A DNA stretch of 64,000 bases from Haberlea rhodopensis (GCA_907163345.1 CAJQUN010000003.1:5202108-5266107), one strand, 5' to 3'; counted from the first letter of the stretch, positions 1 to 10,645 are shown. The notes: generated from the letters alone by a model not told the origin. Translations and numbers: made by a program.

Positions 1-454
1 TTACAGCATCAAAGCTTCCTGCTTTACCCAAAAGTGGCTTGGCGACCACTTCGCACAGCACCTGGAAATGGAAGAGCATTTCCTTCTTCTTAAATGAGGG
101 TTGCAACCGGTGGCCAGAAATAGAGATCTTCCCCTGAAGATCTAAGAGAGATGCTGGAGGAGTCTGTCCGAACTCTGTCAGGCCGGAACTGGGGAGGCCA
201 AAGGTCTTGGCCATTGTTGTTGGCGAGATCTCGAAAGATTTGCCCTTGACAGTGGTAGAGATGGATGACTTCCGGGAGACGGCGTTGGCGAACAGCTCGC
301 GGATCTCTGGTTCATAAACAACTGATCCGCACTCCAAAAAATTCCGTAAACCAGAGGATTCCAGGGCTCTGAAAATTGACACCATCGCAGCATCTTCTCC
401 CCTGTAGATATCATCAAACTCAACGGAGAGTGAGTTATGAGTGATGGTAGCCAT
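1..454 (-). CDS. Partial extra ORF of the copia element (putative plant transposon protein-like)
   Basis: An uninterrupted minus-strand frame runs from an ATG at 454 to the left edge (151 codons), with no stop. It begins MATITHNSLSVEFDDIY and includes the segment FEISPTTMAKTFGLPSSGLT. The style (a predicted structured domain built around an FEISP...FGLP stretch) recalls the putative plant transposon protein family that accompanies plant retroelements; that assignment is from memory and weak. It follows the copia pol on the same strand, separated by 410 bp that contain a promoter-like block. Placement between pol and the 3' LTR is where Sireviruses carry their extra or envelope-like ORF. Function is unknown. 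Composition (G+C around 50 percent) differs from the AT-rich surroundings. Confidence 0.55.
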   Translation of the reverse strand, partial: MATITHNSLSVEFDDIYRGEDAAMVSIFRALESSGLRNFLECGSVVYEPEIRELFANAVSRKSSISTTVKGKSFEISPTTMAKTFGLPSSGLTEFGQTPPASLLDLQGKISISGHRLQPSFKKKEMLFHFQVLCEVVAKPLLGKAGSFDAV

Positions 455-600
455 ATGAAAGGAGTTTAAGGAAGGTGCGAAGAGTAAGAGAGTAAGAGAG
501 TGAGAGAGTAGAAAGCGGTAAACTGTAAAAAGTGAAAAAGTTATGAAATGTGCAGCCCGCTAAATAGGAGAGAGAAGACACGTGTCTTTATCTCCAAGAC
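455..600 (-). promoter_or_regulatory. Promoter-like leader of the copia extra ORF, with palindromic G-box
   Basis: Reading the minus strand, a perfect 12-bp palindrome AGACACGTGTCT (576-587, G-box core) is followed about 10 bp later by a TATA-like CTATTTAG (about 560-567). A CT-rich leader (about 480-515) then leads to the ATG at 454. This spacing matches a plant core promoter. The remaining sequence up to 864 holds repeated CGGTCTG motifs, also found in the element's LTR, but no further ORF. Confidence 0.4.
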
Positions 601-864
601 TGAGAAATAAACTATTCAAAATGAACGGTCAGGATAAAGAAAGATAAGGCGGTTAAAGTACAACTAGTTAAAAGGTTAATCAGTCCGGGCTGTTTTGTTT
701 TATTTTAAAAACAGATTATTGTCCAATCAGATCATAGGATAAAATCAGACTGACAAGGATCGGTCTGAAAGTTCGGACCGGTCTGTGTCTTTCTGAACAT
801 TGTATTATCGATCTGTAGTGACAAAAATCGTTAAGATCGAAAAGAATAAAAATATCTAAATGAA

Positions 865-3800
865 TTAAGATAAGTCAATTAAACCAAGAATTTGACGGAA
901 ATAATTGAACTTAGCCTCAGGAAGTGGTTTGGTGAAGATGTCTGCTGCTTGCTGCTCTGTTGAAATGTGTTCGATCCGAATTTCCTTTTTGCCAACATGA
1001 TCTCGAATAAAATGATGTCGAATATCAATGTGCTTTGTTCGAGAGTGCAAAACTGGATTATACGTTATAGCGATTGCACTTGTGTTGTCGCAAAATATCG
1101 GAGAGTCAACAGCTTGAATGCCGTAGTCTTTGAGCTGGTGTTGAATCCAGAGCATTTGAGCGCAACAGCTTCCAGCGGCTAGGTATTCTGCCTCAGCTGT
1201 GGATGTGGCAATAGATGTCTGCTTCTTACTGAACCAAGAGATCAATCTTTCACCTAGAAATTGACATGTTCCACTGGTGCTTTTACGATCGATCTTACAC
1301 CCAGCGTAGTCTGCGTCTGAATATCCGATCAAGCTGAAGTTTGAATCTTTGGAGTACCAAAGACCAAGGTTCTGAGATCCTTTTAAGTATTTCAGAATAC
1401 GCTTGGCAGCAATGAAATGTGATTGCTTTGGTTCTGACTGAAATCTGGCGCACATACAGACTGAAAACATTATATCGGGCCGGCTTGCTGTAAGATATAA
1501 TAGTGATCCGATGAGTCCTCTATACATGGTTACTTCAACTGCCGTTCCCCCTTCGTCCTTGTCTAACTTGATTGTTGGACTCATTGGAGTTGATGCAGTT
1601 GAGCATGTTTCCATTCCAAATCTCTTGAGGAGCTCTTTGGTATACTTGGTCTGATTGATGAAAATGCCATTGTTGAGCTGTTTTACTTGAAGACCCAGAA
1701 AGAAAGACAATTCTCCCATCATGCTCATTTCGAACTGTCCCTGCATTAACTTAGAAAACTTCTCGCATAGTTTGGGGTTAGTTGACCCAAAGATTATGTC
1801 ATCAACATAAATCTGAACTAAGAGGGTGTGTTCCCCCTTAATGAATTTAAAGAGAGTTTTATCTACCGAACCGATCTGGAAGTCGTGGTTCAGCAGAAAT
1901 TGAGATAGAGTGTCATACCAGGCTCTTGGAGCTTGTTTCAGACCATACACTGCTTTATTCAGTAGATATACATGATTAGGATACGAATGGTTCTGAAATC
2001 CAGGTGGTTGCTCAATGTAGACTTCTTCCTGAAGCTTTCCATTAAGAAAGGCGCTCTTGACGTCCATCTGATATACTTTGAAGTCTTTAAAGGCAGCATA
2101 TGCAAGAAAGATTCGGATTGCTTCAAGTCTGGCGACTGGTGCAAATGATTCATCGAAGTCGATTCCTTCTTCTTGTCTGAATCCCTGTGCCACCAGTCTT
2201 GCTTTGTTTCTAACCACAGTTCCATCGGCGTCTAGCTTATTTCTGAAAACCCATCTGGTTCCAATAACAGGCAGATCGCTTGGTCTGGGAGTTAGACTCC
2301 AAACTTGATTTTGTTCGAATTGATTAAGCTCTTCTTGCATTGCTTTAATCCAGTTGAAGTCAGTCAGAGCTTCATCGATCTTCTTGGGTTCCAGAGTTGA
2401 GATGAAAGCAGCATGAGTGAATTCATCCATCATCTGTCCTCTGGTTCTAATTGGTGCAGACGGACTACCAATCACTAGATTAGGTGGATGCTTCTTAGTC
2501 CATCGATAGCTTGACTCTGGATAGTCTGGTTCGGTCGGATGAATAGTAGCAGCATGATCTGTATCTACTTTAATATTTGAGTCAGGAGCATCTGGATCAG
2601 CTCGATCTGAAGAAGCTTCAATGGCCTGATCCGGTCTGTCTGGCACTTCTGGTTCTGGTGGATTGTCTCTTGACCTGTTAGCTACAATCTCATCATCACT
2701 GTTAGCTTCGAGATGGATATTTTCCATCTGATTTTGAATTGAATCCTTGTTGCCCTCAACACATAATGATTCATCAAAAACTATATGAACAGATTCTTCT
2801 ACAGTTAAAGTTCGATTATTAAACACTCGATAAGCTTTGCTAATTGATGAATATCCTAAGAATATACCATTATCTGACTTAGCTTCAAATGCTGTAAGAT
2901 GACTCTTACCATTGTTGTGAACGAAGCATTTACAGCCAAATACATGAAAGTGAGAAACAGATGGTCTGTTACCAGTCCATATTTCATATGGAGTGAGATT
3001 CAGCTTCTTGTTAATCATAGATCGGTTTTGAGTGTAGCAAGCAGTATTTACAGCTTCTGCCCAGAACTTTTGAGAGATTCCAGAATCAGCAAGCATTGTT
3101 CTTGCTGCTTCCTTGAGCGTTCTGTTTCTTCGTTCTGCAACTCCATTCTGTTGGGGAGTTCTGGCGGCTGAAAACTCATGCTTGATTCCATGATCTTCTA
3201 GAAAGGATTCAAGATTCTGATTTGAAAACTCAGTGCCTTTGTCACTTCGAATCCTGTCTATTGTGGATGATTTCTCGTTCTGAGTGCGTTTCAGCAGCTT
3301 GATCAACTTCGGACCGGTCTGATCTTTACTGCTCAAAAATATAGTCCATGTAAAGCGTGAGTAATCATCAATAACAACAAGTGTATACCGCATTCCCCCT
3401 AAACTTGTTATTGGTATAGGACCAAACAAGTCCATATGCAGTAATTCTAGACAGCGGGAGGAGGATTTGGCATTCTTGTTTTTGAAGGATGATCTGATCT
3501 GTTTGCCCATTTGGCAAGCTTCGCAGATCTTATCCTTGGCAAAGTCGATATTGGGCAGACCGATAACTAAATCATGTTTACACAGGCTAGCAATGGTCTT
3601 AAAGTTGATATGATTCAAGCGCTTATGCCATAACCAGTGTTTATTATCATTGTTAGCGATGAAGCAGGTAGGATTATCAGGTTGAGCATGATTCCAGTTA
3701 ATCTTATATGTGTTTCCATTCCTGATTCCTACGAGCAAGGTTATACCGTCTGATGATTTAACAGTGCAAGTGTGTTTATGAAATTCTACAGCATAACCAT

Positions 3801-4014
3801 TATCACAGAGTTGACTGATACTAATCAGATTATAGCACAGATTTTCAACTAACAGCACATCATTGATAATAATGTTACCATGGACAATCTTACCCTTGCC
3901 CACGGTCTTACCCTTTGAGTTATCTCCGAAGATGATCTTGGGTCCAGTGCATTCTGTGACTTCAGACAGCAGCTTGATGTTTCCAGTCATGTGACGAGAG
4001 CACCCGCTGTCCAA
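865..4014 (-). CDS. pol: Copia pol: protease, integrase, reverse transcriptase, RNase H
   Basis: This 1049-residue frame encodes the copia replication enzymes. In order it shows the aspartic protease active site (YLDSGCSRHMTG, at the very start), an HHCC integrase zinc finger (about 125-170), and an integrase core with the acidic residues in LHMDLFGP, SDKGTEF and the GVAERRNR helix (about 195-300). The RT follows with MDVKSAFLNG and the catalytic IYVDDIIFG (about 690-770), then RNase H with SDADYAGC, AEAEYLA and CDNTSAI. It ends in the usual ADIFTKPL tail. The true reading frame extends upstream of the listed start through SDWYLDSG, but two adjacent TGA codons at about 4035-4045 close it. From protease to RNase H no break is visible, suggesting a young insertion. 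Confidence 0.93.
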   Translation of the reverse strand: MDSGCSRHMTGNIKLLSEVTECTGPKIIFGDNSKGKTVGKGKIVHGNIIINDVLLVENLCYNLISISQLCDNGYAVEFHKHTCTVKSSDGITLLVGIRNGNTYKINWNHAQPDNPTCFIANNDNKHWLWHKRLNHINFKTIASLCKHDLVIGLPNIDFAKDKICEACQMGKQIRSSFKNKNAKSSSRCLELLHMDLFGPIPITSLGGMRYTLVVIDDYSRFTWTIFLSSKDQTGPKLIKLLKRTQNEKSSTIDRIRSDKGTEFSNQNLESFLEDHGIKHEFSAARTPQQNGVAERRNRTLKEAARTMLADSGISQKFWAEAVNTACYTQNRSMINKKLNLTPYEIWTGNRPSVSHFHVFGCKCFVHNNGKSHLTAFEAKSDNGIFLGYSSISKAYRVFNNRTLTVEESVHIVFDESLCVEGNKDSIQNQMENIHLEANSDDEIVANRSRDNPPEPEVPDRPDQAIEASSDRADPDAPDSNIKVDTDHAATIHPTEPDYPESSYRWTKKHPPNLVIGSPSAPIRTRGQMMDEFTHAAFISTLEPKKIDEALTDFNWIKAMQEELNQFEQNQVWSLTPRPSDLPVIGTRWVFRNKLDADGTVVRNKARLVAQGFRQEEGIDFDESFAPVARLEAIRIFLAYAAFKDFKVYQMDVKSAFLNGKLQEEVYIEQPPGFQNHSYPNHVYLLNKAVYGLKQAPRAWYDTLSQFLLNHDFQIGSVDKTLFKFIKGEHTLLVQIYVDDIIFGSTNPKLCEKFSKLMQGQFEMSMMGELSFFLGLQVKQLNNGIFINQTKYTKELLKRFGMETCSTASTPMSPTIKLDKDEGGTAVEVTMYRGLIGSLLYLTASRPDIMFSVCMCARFQSEPKQSHFIAAKRILKYLKGSQNLGLWYSKDSNFSLIGYSDADYAGCKIDRKSTSGTCQFLGERLISWFSKKQTSIATSTAEAEYLAAGSCCAQMLWIQHQLKDYGIQAVDSPIFCDNTSAIAITYNPVLHSRTKHIDIRHHFIRDHVGKKEIRIEHISTEQQAADIFTKPLPEAKFNYFRQILGLIDLS

Positions 4015-4288
4015 GTACCAATCTGATGCGAGATTCTTCTGTACCTGTCATCACACATATTTATTGTTGGTACCCAATCCTATTTGGGTCCAGAACGGAT
4101 TAGCCCTTTGGGAACCCACACCTGTATCAGCTTTAGTGGCTTGTGTGTGTAGGGTGTGCTATGTGCTGGTCTGTCTCGATGTTGTGTGTGATAATGTGTG
4201 CGCTGTGAAAACCTTTGATTTTCATAAGGTAGTCTATATCTTCGTTGAATCGGTTTTGAGTTATAGTAATTGTATTGTCTTCCTTGCC

Positions 4289-6019
4289 TTAGATTTTGCA
4301 CTTTGGATTTGGTCTCACAGACACAAATCTTGCTGGTGCCTTATCGTTGGCTTGGTTGACATAACCAATCCCTTTTCTCAAATTTTGATTCACGTAAGAG
4401 ACTCCTGTTTGAATCTTAGGTGCTTCAGTTTCATATACTGTGCTGGATTTAACAAATGTCATTTGTTTGACTTGATTCTGTACCAGCAACAGCTCAGACT
4501 CATCTTTGGTGTCAAAGCCTATGCCGGTGAAATCACCGACATTTCTTTGAGCTTCTTGTAATTCTTCCAAGGAAGTTCTGGATTTTGTCCATGTTTTGAA
4601 TATATGTGAGAGCTTAGCATTTTGTGTGCTAATTCTCTTATTTTCTTCATGGAGCTGATCATAAGAGATTTTCAGCTTATTCAGCTCGTTCTGGAGATTT
4701 TTGCACTCACCCTGCTCAGAGCAGCTTGGTTTGTTGTGCTCATCCATTTGAGTACTGATTTTGGCTTTATTCTTCTCAAATGATTCAGCTAAGATCCTAT
4801 AATCATTTGCCATGTCTTGCAGTGCGGACATGAGCTCTTCTCGTGTAAAATCATTTGATTCAAATTCGAATACCTCATCTGTCTGACTCATTTCTTCATC
4901 TGCCATCAGACATTGAACCTCTTCTTCGCTTTCGCTGGAAGAGTATTCAGAGCTGTCTGAATCGGAATCAGTCTGAGCCCATTTGCTGTTTCCTTCCTCA
5001 GCAACTAAGACTTTTTGGGATTTTCCATGATTCTTGCGGTCTTGGTGGTGCTTCTTCTTTCTATCATCTCGATGCTTCTCTTTCCTTTCTTCTTTCTTCG
5101 GTCTGGTGCAGTCTGCAATAAAGTGTCCGGTCTTACCACAATTGTAGCAAGCCTGATCGTTAACATTATCATCTTTTCTTGATTTATAATGATGAGAGGG
5201 TTTGAAGTTCCTCTTATTTTTAGACATAAATTTACCGAATTTCTTTATAAATAATGACATAGCATCGTTACTCATCTGTTCAGCAGATCGGTCTGATGTT
5301 GAAGCGATCTGGTCTGGGATGGCTGCCAGGGCCTTGTTGGGTTGAGAGATGAATGGCTCTGCTTCACCTCTGCTTATTAGTTCAAACTCATAGGCCTTGA
5401 GATCTGCAAACAGATCATGAAGTTCAACCTTGTTAAGGTCTTTTGATTCCCTCATGGCAATTGTCTTTACATCCCATTCCTTTGGCAGAGCTCTCATTAC
5501 TTTCAGAGCGATCTCTCTGTTAGAATATTCCTTCCCCAGACCATTTAGTTCATTTATGATGCTGGTGACTCTTTCATCAAACTCATTTAGAGTTTCACCA
5601 CTTTTCATCTTTATGCTCTCAAATCTTTGAAGAGCCACAGTTAACTTGTTTTCTTTGGTCTGGTCGTTGCCTTCACATAGTTGTGCTATCTTCTCCCAAA
5701 TTTCTTTGGCAGTAGAGCACATTTTGATTTTGCTGAACATGTTCTTGTCCAAAGTTTTGAACAAGATGTCTTTGGCCACATTGTCGAGGTTTGCTTTCTT
5801 TCTATCCTCATTCGTCCAGAGGGATCTGTCTTTTTCTACCATTTGTGGTTCTCCACTGGTAGTGGCGACTGCTGTATTTATTTTTAGGATCTTCATTGGT
5901 CCATCGGTGATGACGAACCACATATCGTCATCCTGAGCTGCCAGGTGAGCTTGCATTCTGATTCTCCAGTCATCATAATCTTCTTTTGAGAACATGGGGA
6001 TTTTGTTGAATGATGCCAT
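4289..6019 (-). CDS. gag: Copia gag with zinc knuckle and coiled-coil tail
   Basis: This frame encodes the capsid/nucleocapsid precursor. I start it at the ATG at 6019 (MASFNKIPMFSKEDYDDW), because the longer frame to 6067 would begin inside the primer site on a GTG. The N-terminal half has the UBN2/copia gag fold signature (DDWRIRMQAHL, then a Leu-rich helical stretch). One CCHC knuckle follows, CYNCGKTGHFIADC, flanked by Lys/Arg-rich sequence. An acidic stretch and a heptad-like Glu/Lys-rich tail (roughly residues 400-490) follow, as in Sirevirus gag. The frame stops at 4289; the continuation toward protease is in another frame (4080-4301), so the gag-pol junction is shifted. Confidence 0.88.
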   Translation of the reverse strand: MASFNKIPMFSKEDYDDWRIRMQAHLAAQDDDMWFVITDGPMKILKINTAVATTSGEPQMVEKDRSLWTNEDRKKANLDNVAKDILFKTLDKNMFSKIKMCSTAKEIWEKIAQLCEGNDQTKENKLTVALQRFESIKMKSGETLNEFDERVTSIINELNGLGKEYSNREIALKVMRALPKEWDVKTIAMRESKDLNKVELHDLFADLKAYEFELISRGEAEPFISQPNKALAAIPDQIASTSDRSAEQMSNDAMSLFIKKFGKFMSKNKRNFKPSHHYKSRKDDNVNDQACYNCGKTGHFIADCTRPKKEERKEKHRDDRKKKHHQDRKNHGKSQKVLVAEEGNSKWAQTDSDSDSSEYSSSESEEEVQCLMADEEMSQTDEVFEFESNDFTREELMSALQDMANDYRILAESFEKNKAKISTQMDEHNKPSCSEQGECKNLQNELNKLKISYDQLHEENKRISTQNAKLSHIFKTWTKSRTSLEELQEAQRNVGDFTGIGFDTKDESELLLVQNQVKQMTFVKSSTVYETEAPKIQTGVSYVNQNLRKGIGYVNQANDKAPARFVSVRPNPKCKI

Positions 6020-6054
6020 CAGCTTAATATTCTTTGTGCTGATTAAGACGACCT

Positions 6055-6066
6055 GCTCTGATACCA
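6055..6066 (-). other. Primer-binding site of the copia element (initiator tRNA-Met)
   Basis: On the minus strand TGGTATCAGAGC lies two bases after the LTR end (TAACA-AG-TGGTATC). It is the standard complement of the 3' end of plant initiator tRNA-Met and fixes both the LTR boundary and the element's orientation. Confidence 0.92.
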
Positions 6067-6068
6067 CT

Positions 6069-7245
6069 TGTTAGGATCGGTCCGGAGTGTTTAGAGGGGG
6101 GGGGGGGGGGGGGGGGGGGTGAATGAACACTCCTTACAAAATTTATCCCTTGTGATTTCTTTCTGATTAGTGAAAGAAATCTGTTACTTAATCAACTCTT
6201 TGAACAGAACAGACCACTAATAAGTAAGTGCGGAAACGGTCTGCTCTTGTGTAAGTAAGAGCAGCTCGATGGCTAAGTGCAGAATGACAAGACACAGGAT
6301 ATGTTTCTGGAAGTTCGAAGGTGGTGTAATCCTTCTACGTCTCCCCTTCTTCCAATTAAGGAAGGTTTATACTAGAAGACTTTGATTTATACAATCCTTT
6401 TGTACAAACCCGATTCAGGCTGGATTTACCTCACTACCAGTCTGAAACTCCTAGTCACTCAACCTGCTCAGACTCACTCTGTCTGACAGTTACGATATGT
6501 TGCTTACTTCTATTTTTCAATACACAATGCGCACAGTGATCCTTCAATGATCAAATGTTACAAAGTAATTGCGCTTAAATAAATAACTTCAGCTCGAAGG
6601 CTTCTGAACTTTGTAGGCGTGTGCTGTTTTGCTTTCTTGTATATTTTTCAATTGATCAGCGAGTTATCGAGTCCAGAGTTTTGCATCTGTTTGTTGCATC
6701 CTTTTATAGTTGAAGGTAGCAACGGCATTGTTTCCCTTAATGTGCAGCTATGACTCTTTTTAAACTCTGAGAAAGCTACAGTCTTCTTCTTCAGGACACT
6801 TGCCGTTCTGGTATATGCTTTCGGCGACTGTCAGGTAAGCTCTTCTTTGTCTTCTTACCTATTATGGCAATCTTCAGTCTTTGGTCCTTTGTAGCATTAA
6901 TTGCAGCATTAAATGCTACAATAAATATCCGTTGATGATTCGGACTGAGAAGCCATCCTTTATGTATCCTAGACTGCTCTGATCTGATAAAGGTTGAGAT
7001 CGATCTGAAACATCGATCTATTCATTCTGGAATCCATCGATCCGGTCTGATATGCAATATTCTTTATCAGTTTGCTCTGATATGTCCGATCGATCTGGTA
7101 TGCCTAATTTCCATCGATCCGGTCTGAAATGCTTTGTCATCTTGCTCTGTTGAGTCCGATCGATCTGGTCAACCTGATTTCTATCGATCCGGTCTGAACT
7201 GTTTTGTCATCTTTAAAATCTCATCGATAAGGTCCGGAACTAACA
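6069..7245 (-). repeat. 5' LTR of the copia element
   Basis: The plus strand reads TGTTAGGATCGG... at 6069 and ends ...CCGGAACTAACA at 7245, so the LTR has TGTTA/TAACA inverted ends and is 1177 bp. A TATA box (TATAAAA, minus strand, 6702-6708) sits about 540 bp inside. Near the outer (U3) end the motif ATCGATCCGGTCTGA recurs three times (about 7028, 7112, 7182), which may act as an enhancer repeat. Close to the primer site there is an uninterrupted run of 24 G (6096-6119). The second LTR is not in the window. Confidence 0.82.
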
Positions 7246-7247
7246 AG

Positions 7248-10200
7248 AGGAAGTCAAAGTTCATCAAGAAAATGCTATGTGCAAGAGTTGAAGCAAGACA
7301 AAGGAAAAAATGGAGAAGATGGGGAGCGAGGAAGTAATAAGAGGAACATGGACAGCCCGAGGAGGAGGAGCGGATAATCCCCGAGGAGGAATTCATGAGT
7401 ATCGAGTTAGGTCACCCGGCGAAAATTACTCGCATTGGATCTAAGTTGGATCCCGAATTAAGGAAAAGGGTGATTGACTGCTTAATAACTAACGTGGATG
7501 TGTTCGCTTGGAATTCCTCTGAGTTAATTGGGGTAAAACCAGAGATTGCTGAGCATCATCTAAATGTTGATCCGGGTGCTCGGACAATTAAACAGAAGAG
7601 AAGGCATTTCGGACCCGAGAAGGATGCCGTTATAGCTAAACAAGTGGAGGAGTTGTTGAAAGCAGGTCATATACGGGAGATTAGTTTCCCTACATGGCTC
7701 TCAAATGTGGTTCTAGTACCTAAAACGGGAGACAAGTGGAGGATGTGTGTAGATTTTCGGGACGTGAACAAAGCGTGTCCCAAAGATTGTTACCCATTAC
7801 CGAGGATTGATCAATTAGTGGATTCTACTGCGGGACATGAACTGTTATGTCTTATGGATGCTTATCAGGGGTATCATCAAATCCCCTTAGCCCGCGAGGA
7901 TCAGTCCAAGGTTAGCTTTGTCACAGCGGGAGGAACTTTTTGTTATGTCGTCATGCCCTTCGAATTAAAAAATGCTGGGGCTACTTATCAGAGACTGATG
8001 GATAAGATGTTCAAAGATCAAATAGGACGGAACGTGGAGGTTTATGTGGATGACGTCCTGATCAAAAGCAAGAAGGCCCAAAATCTGATAGAGGATATGG
8101 AGGAAGCCTTTGCCACTTTAAGAAAATTTGGCATGAAGTTAAATCCTGCCAAATGTACCTTCGGAATTCATAGTGGAAAATTCTTGGGGTACATGGTGAC
8201 AGAGAGAGGTGTGGAAGCTAACCCTGAGAAAATCCGAGCAATCCAAGAAATGAACCCTCCTCGGACCCTGAACGAAGTGCAAAGGTTAGCAGGAAGAATA
8301 GCAGCGCTTAGTCGATTCATATCTAGATCGGCTGACAGGAGTTTGCCTTTCTTTAAGGCCTTAAGGCGAGGAATCCAGTTTGAATGGGACGATCAGTGCC
8401 AGAGGGCTTTCGAAGATTTGAAAGAATATCTAGCTCAGTTACCCTTGATGAATAAACCCGAACACAATGAAACCCTCCTCGTCTACTTGTCGGTAACCAA
8501 GGAAGTTATCAGCTCGGTGTTAATTCAAGAGAAATTTGGGCAGCAGCAACCGGTATATAATGCCAGCCGAGCTTTGCAAGGAGCCGAACAAAGATACCCA
8601 GAAATTGAAAAGTTAGCTTTGGCTCTGGTGATCACTGCAAGAAGACTTCGGCCTTATTTTCTATCTCACCCTATCATGGTGGTAACGAGCACTCCCTTAG
8701 GAAGGCTCTTGTCAAAAGCTGAAATTTCAGGGAGGATGGTGAAATGGGCCACAGAATTGAGCGAGTTCGATATTTCTTATCAGCCCCGGACTAGCATCAA
8801 GGCTCAGGCCTTATCTGATTTCTTGGTTGAAGTAACTCATACTCGCGAAGAAAAATATTGGAGCCTATTTGTAGATGGGTCATCTACTCAGAAGGGAAGC
8901 GGGGCAGGAATTATACTGATCAGTCCAGAAGGAGAGGAAGTTTCCATAGCTATTCAGTTCGGTTTTCATTCCTCAAACAATGAAGCCGAATTCGAAGCTC
9001 TCCTCTCTGGTTTACAAGTGGCGATAGATGCCGGAGTTCAAAAAGTAAAAGTGTTCATGGATTCAATGCTGGTCGTACAGCAGGTAAATGGGGTATACAA
9101 GGTAAAAGAAGAAAAATTGAAAAAATATGTGGAGAAGGCCCAAGCATTAATGAATCAGTTCAAGGAAGTACAATTGAAGCAAATACCACGAGAAGATAAT
9201 AACCGAGCAGATTCGCTTGCAAAGTTGGCCAGCTTCATCCATGAGTGGAAGAATAGGAAAGTGCTGGTACAAGATCTTTTGGTCTCACACACAGCAATCA
9301 ACAGTATAATGAATTTGGAGCCTTGTGTCATATCTGATTGGCGGGAGCATATCATTAAATTCTTGAAAAATAGGGTGTTGACGTTAGATCCAAAGGAAGC
9401 TGCTCGGGGTGAAGAGAATGGATAGGCGTTTTGTGTTAGCAGAGGGCAAATTGTTCAAAAGGGGATTTTCAGCTTCCTTCTTGCAATGCACATCAACGCA
9501 AGAAGGAGAACATTTACTAAAGGAAATTCACGAAGCTGTTGTGGGAATCATTCGGGAAGTAATATGTTATATCAGAAAGCCCTTCGGGCAGGATATTATT
9601 GGCCCAGTATGAGAGAAAATGCCGAAGGAATTGTTAAAAAATGTAACAATTGCCAGAAACATGCAAATTTATCTCACATACCCGCAGAGGTCTTAAATAG
9701 CAGTATCACTTCCTGTCCCTTTGATCAATGGGGGATGGACATCGTCGGACCTTTTCCCCTTGCCACGGGGCAAAGAAAATTCCTCCTAGTAGCAGTGGAA
9801 TACTTTACGAAATGGGTGGAAGCCGAGCCTTTAGCAAAAATAACTGAGGAGGAAGTCATCAAATTCTTATGGAGAAGCATAGTATGTCGGTTCGGAATAC
9901 CGAGGAGAATTATTTCGGATAATGGAAGGCAATTTCAGGGAAAGAAAATACATGAGTGGTGCGAAGAGATGAAAATTAAGCAAATATTCACGTCAGTAGC
10001 CTATCCACAATCAAATGGACAAGTCGAAGTTATTAACCGTATTCTATTACATTGGATTAAGACGAAGCTAGAAGGGCCCGAGGAGAATGGGTAAATGAAC
10101 TACCTGGAGTCTTGTGGGCATATCGAACAACTCCTCGGGTATCTACAGGGGAAACTCCGTATAGTCTAGTATACGGTTCGGAGGCCCTCATTCCAGCAGA

Positions 10201-10564
10201 AATTGGGATTGAGTCTCTCCGCGTACAATGTTATGATCCAGAGCAGAACGAGGTTAAGAGAATGCAAGAGTTGGATGAGATTGATCAGCTTAGAGAACAG
10301 GCTGTAGCAAGAACAGAGCTATATAAAGTAAGGATTACCAACGCCTATAACCGAAGGGTTCGATCAAGAACATTTCAAGTTGGTGATTTAGTGTTACGAA
10401 GAACAAATTCTGCTGGGGATGTGAAAAAGTTGGCACCCAAATGGGAAGGTCCTTACAAAATTAAGGAAGTAATCGGAAGAGGAGCATACAGGCTGGAAGA
10501 TCATGAAGGTCGGAAATTGGTAAGACCTTGGAACATTCATAACTTGAAGAAGTATTTTGTGTAA
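7248..10564 (+). pseudogene. pol: Broken gypsy Tat pol: RT, RNase H, aRNH, integrase
   Basis: The main frame (7395-9425, 676 residues) has RT with WRMCVDFRDVNKACPKD, LMDAYQGYHQI and the catalytic VYVDDVLIK. It then has the gypsy RNase H region with its YPEIEKLALALV segment, and a second RNase H starting FVDGSSTQKGSGAG (about residues 490-620). Upstream the frame holds two TAA codons near 7335. The frame is lost near 9410, continues in another frame to about 9535, and returns to the first frame for the integrase (9486-10094: HHCC remnant with CNNCQKHA, and core residues in WGMDIVGPF, ISDNGRQF and NGQVEVINR). It shifts again near 10080 into 10112-10564, the integrase C-terminal part. At least three frame breaks are visible. 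Confidence 0.9.
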
Positions 10565-10645
10565 TCTTTCTTTTTTATTGTTTTATGAATTCAGTAGTAA
10601 TAAAATGAAAGTATTTGATTCATCGAGTTTGTTCGGAATTTTAGT

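Larger units (their letters stand above)
1..7245 (-). mobile_element. Sirevirus-like Ty1/copia retrotransposon, 3' end off window
   Basis: On the minus strand the order is LTR (6069-7245), tRNA-Met primer site, gag, then a pol ORF with protease, integrase, RT and RNase H. That domain order (integrase before RT) defines Ty1/copia. The extra ORF downstream of pol, the long gag with a coiled-coil tail, and the C/G-run close to the primer-site end of the LTR fit the Sirevirus lineage as I know it; the lineage call is inference. No LTR copy appears between pol and position 1, so the 3' LTR lies beyond the left edge and the element is longer than 7.2 kb. The gag-pol junction carries stops and a frame change, so this copy is probably not autonomous. 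It abuts a gypsy element at 7246, which it appears to have entered. Confidence 0.85.
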
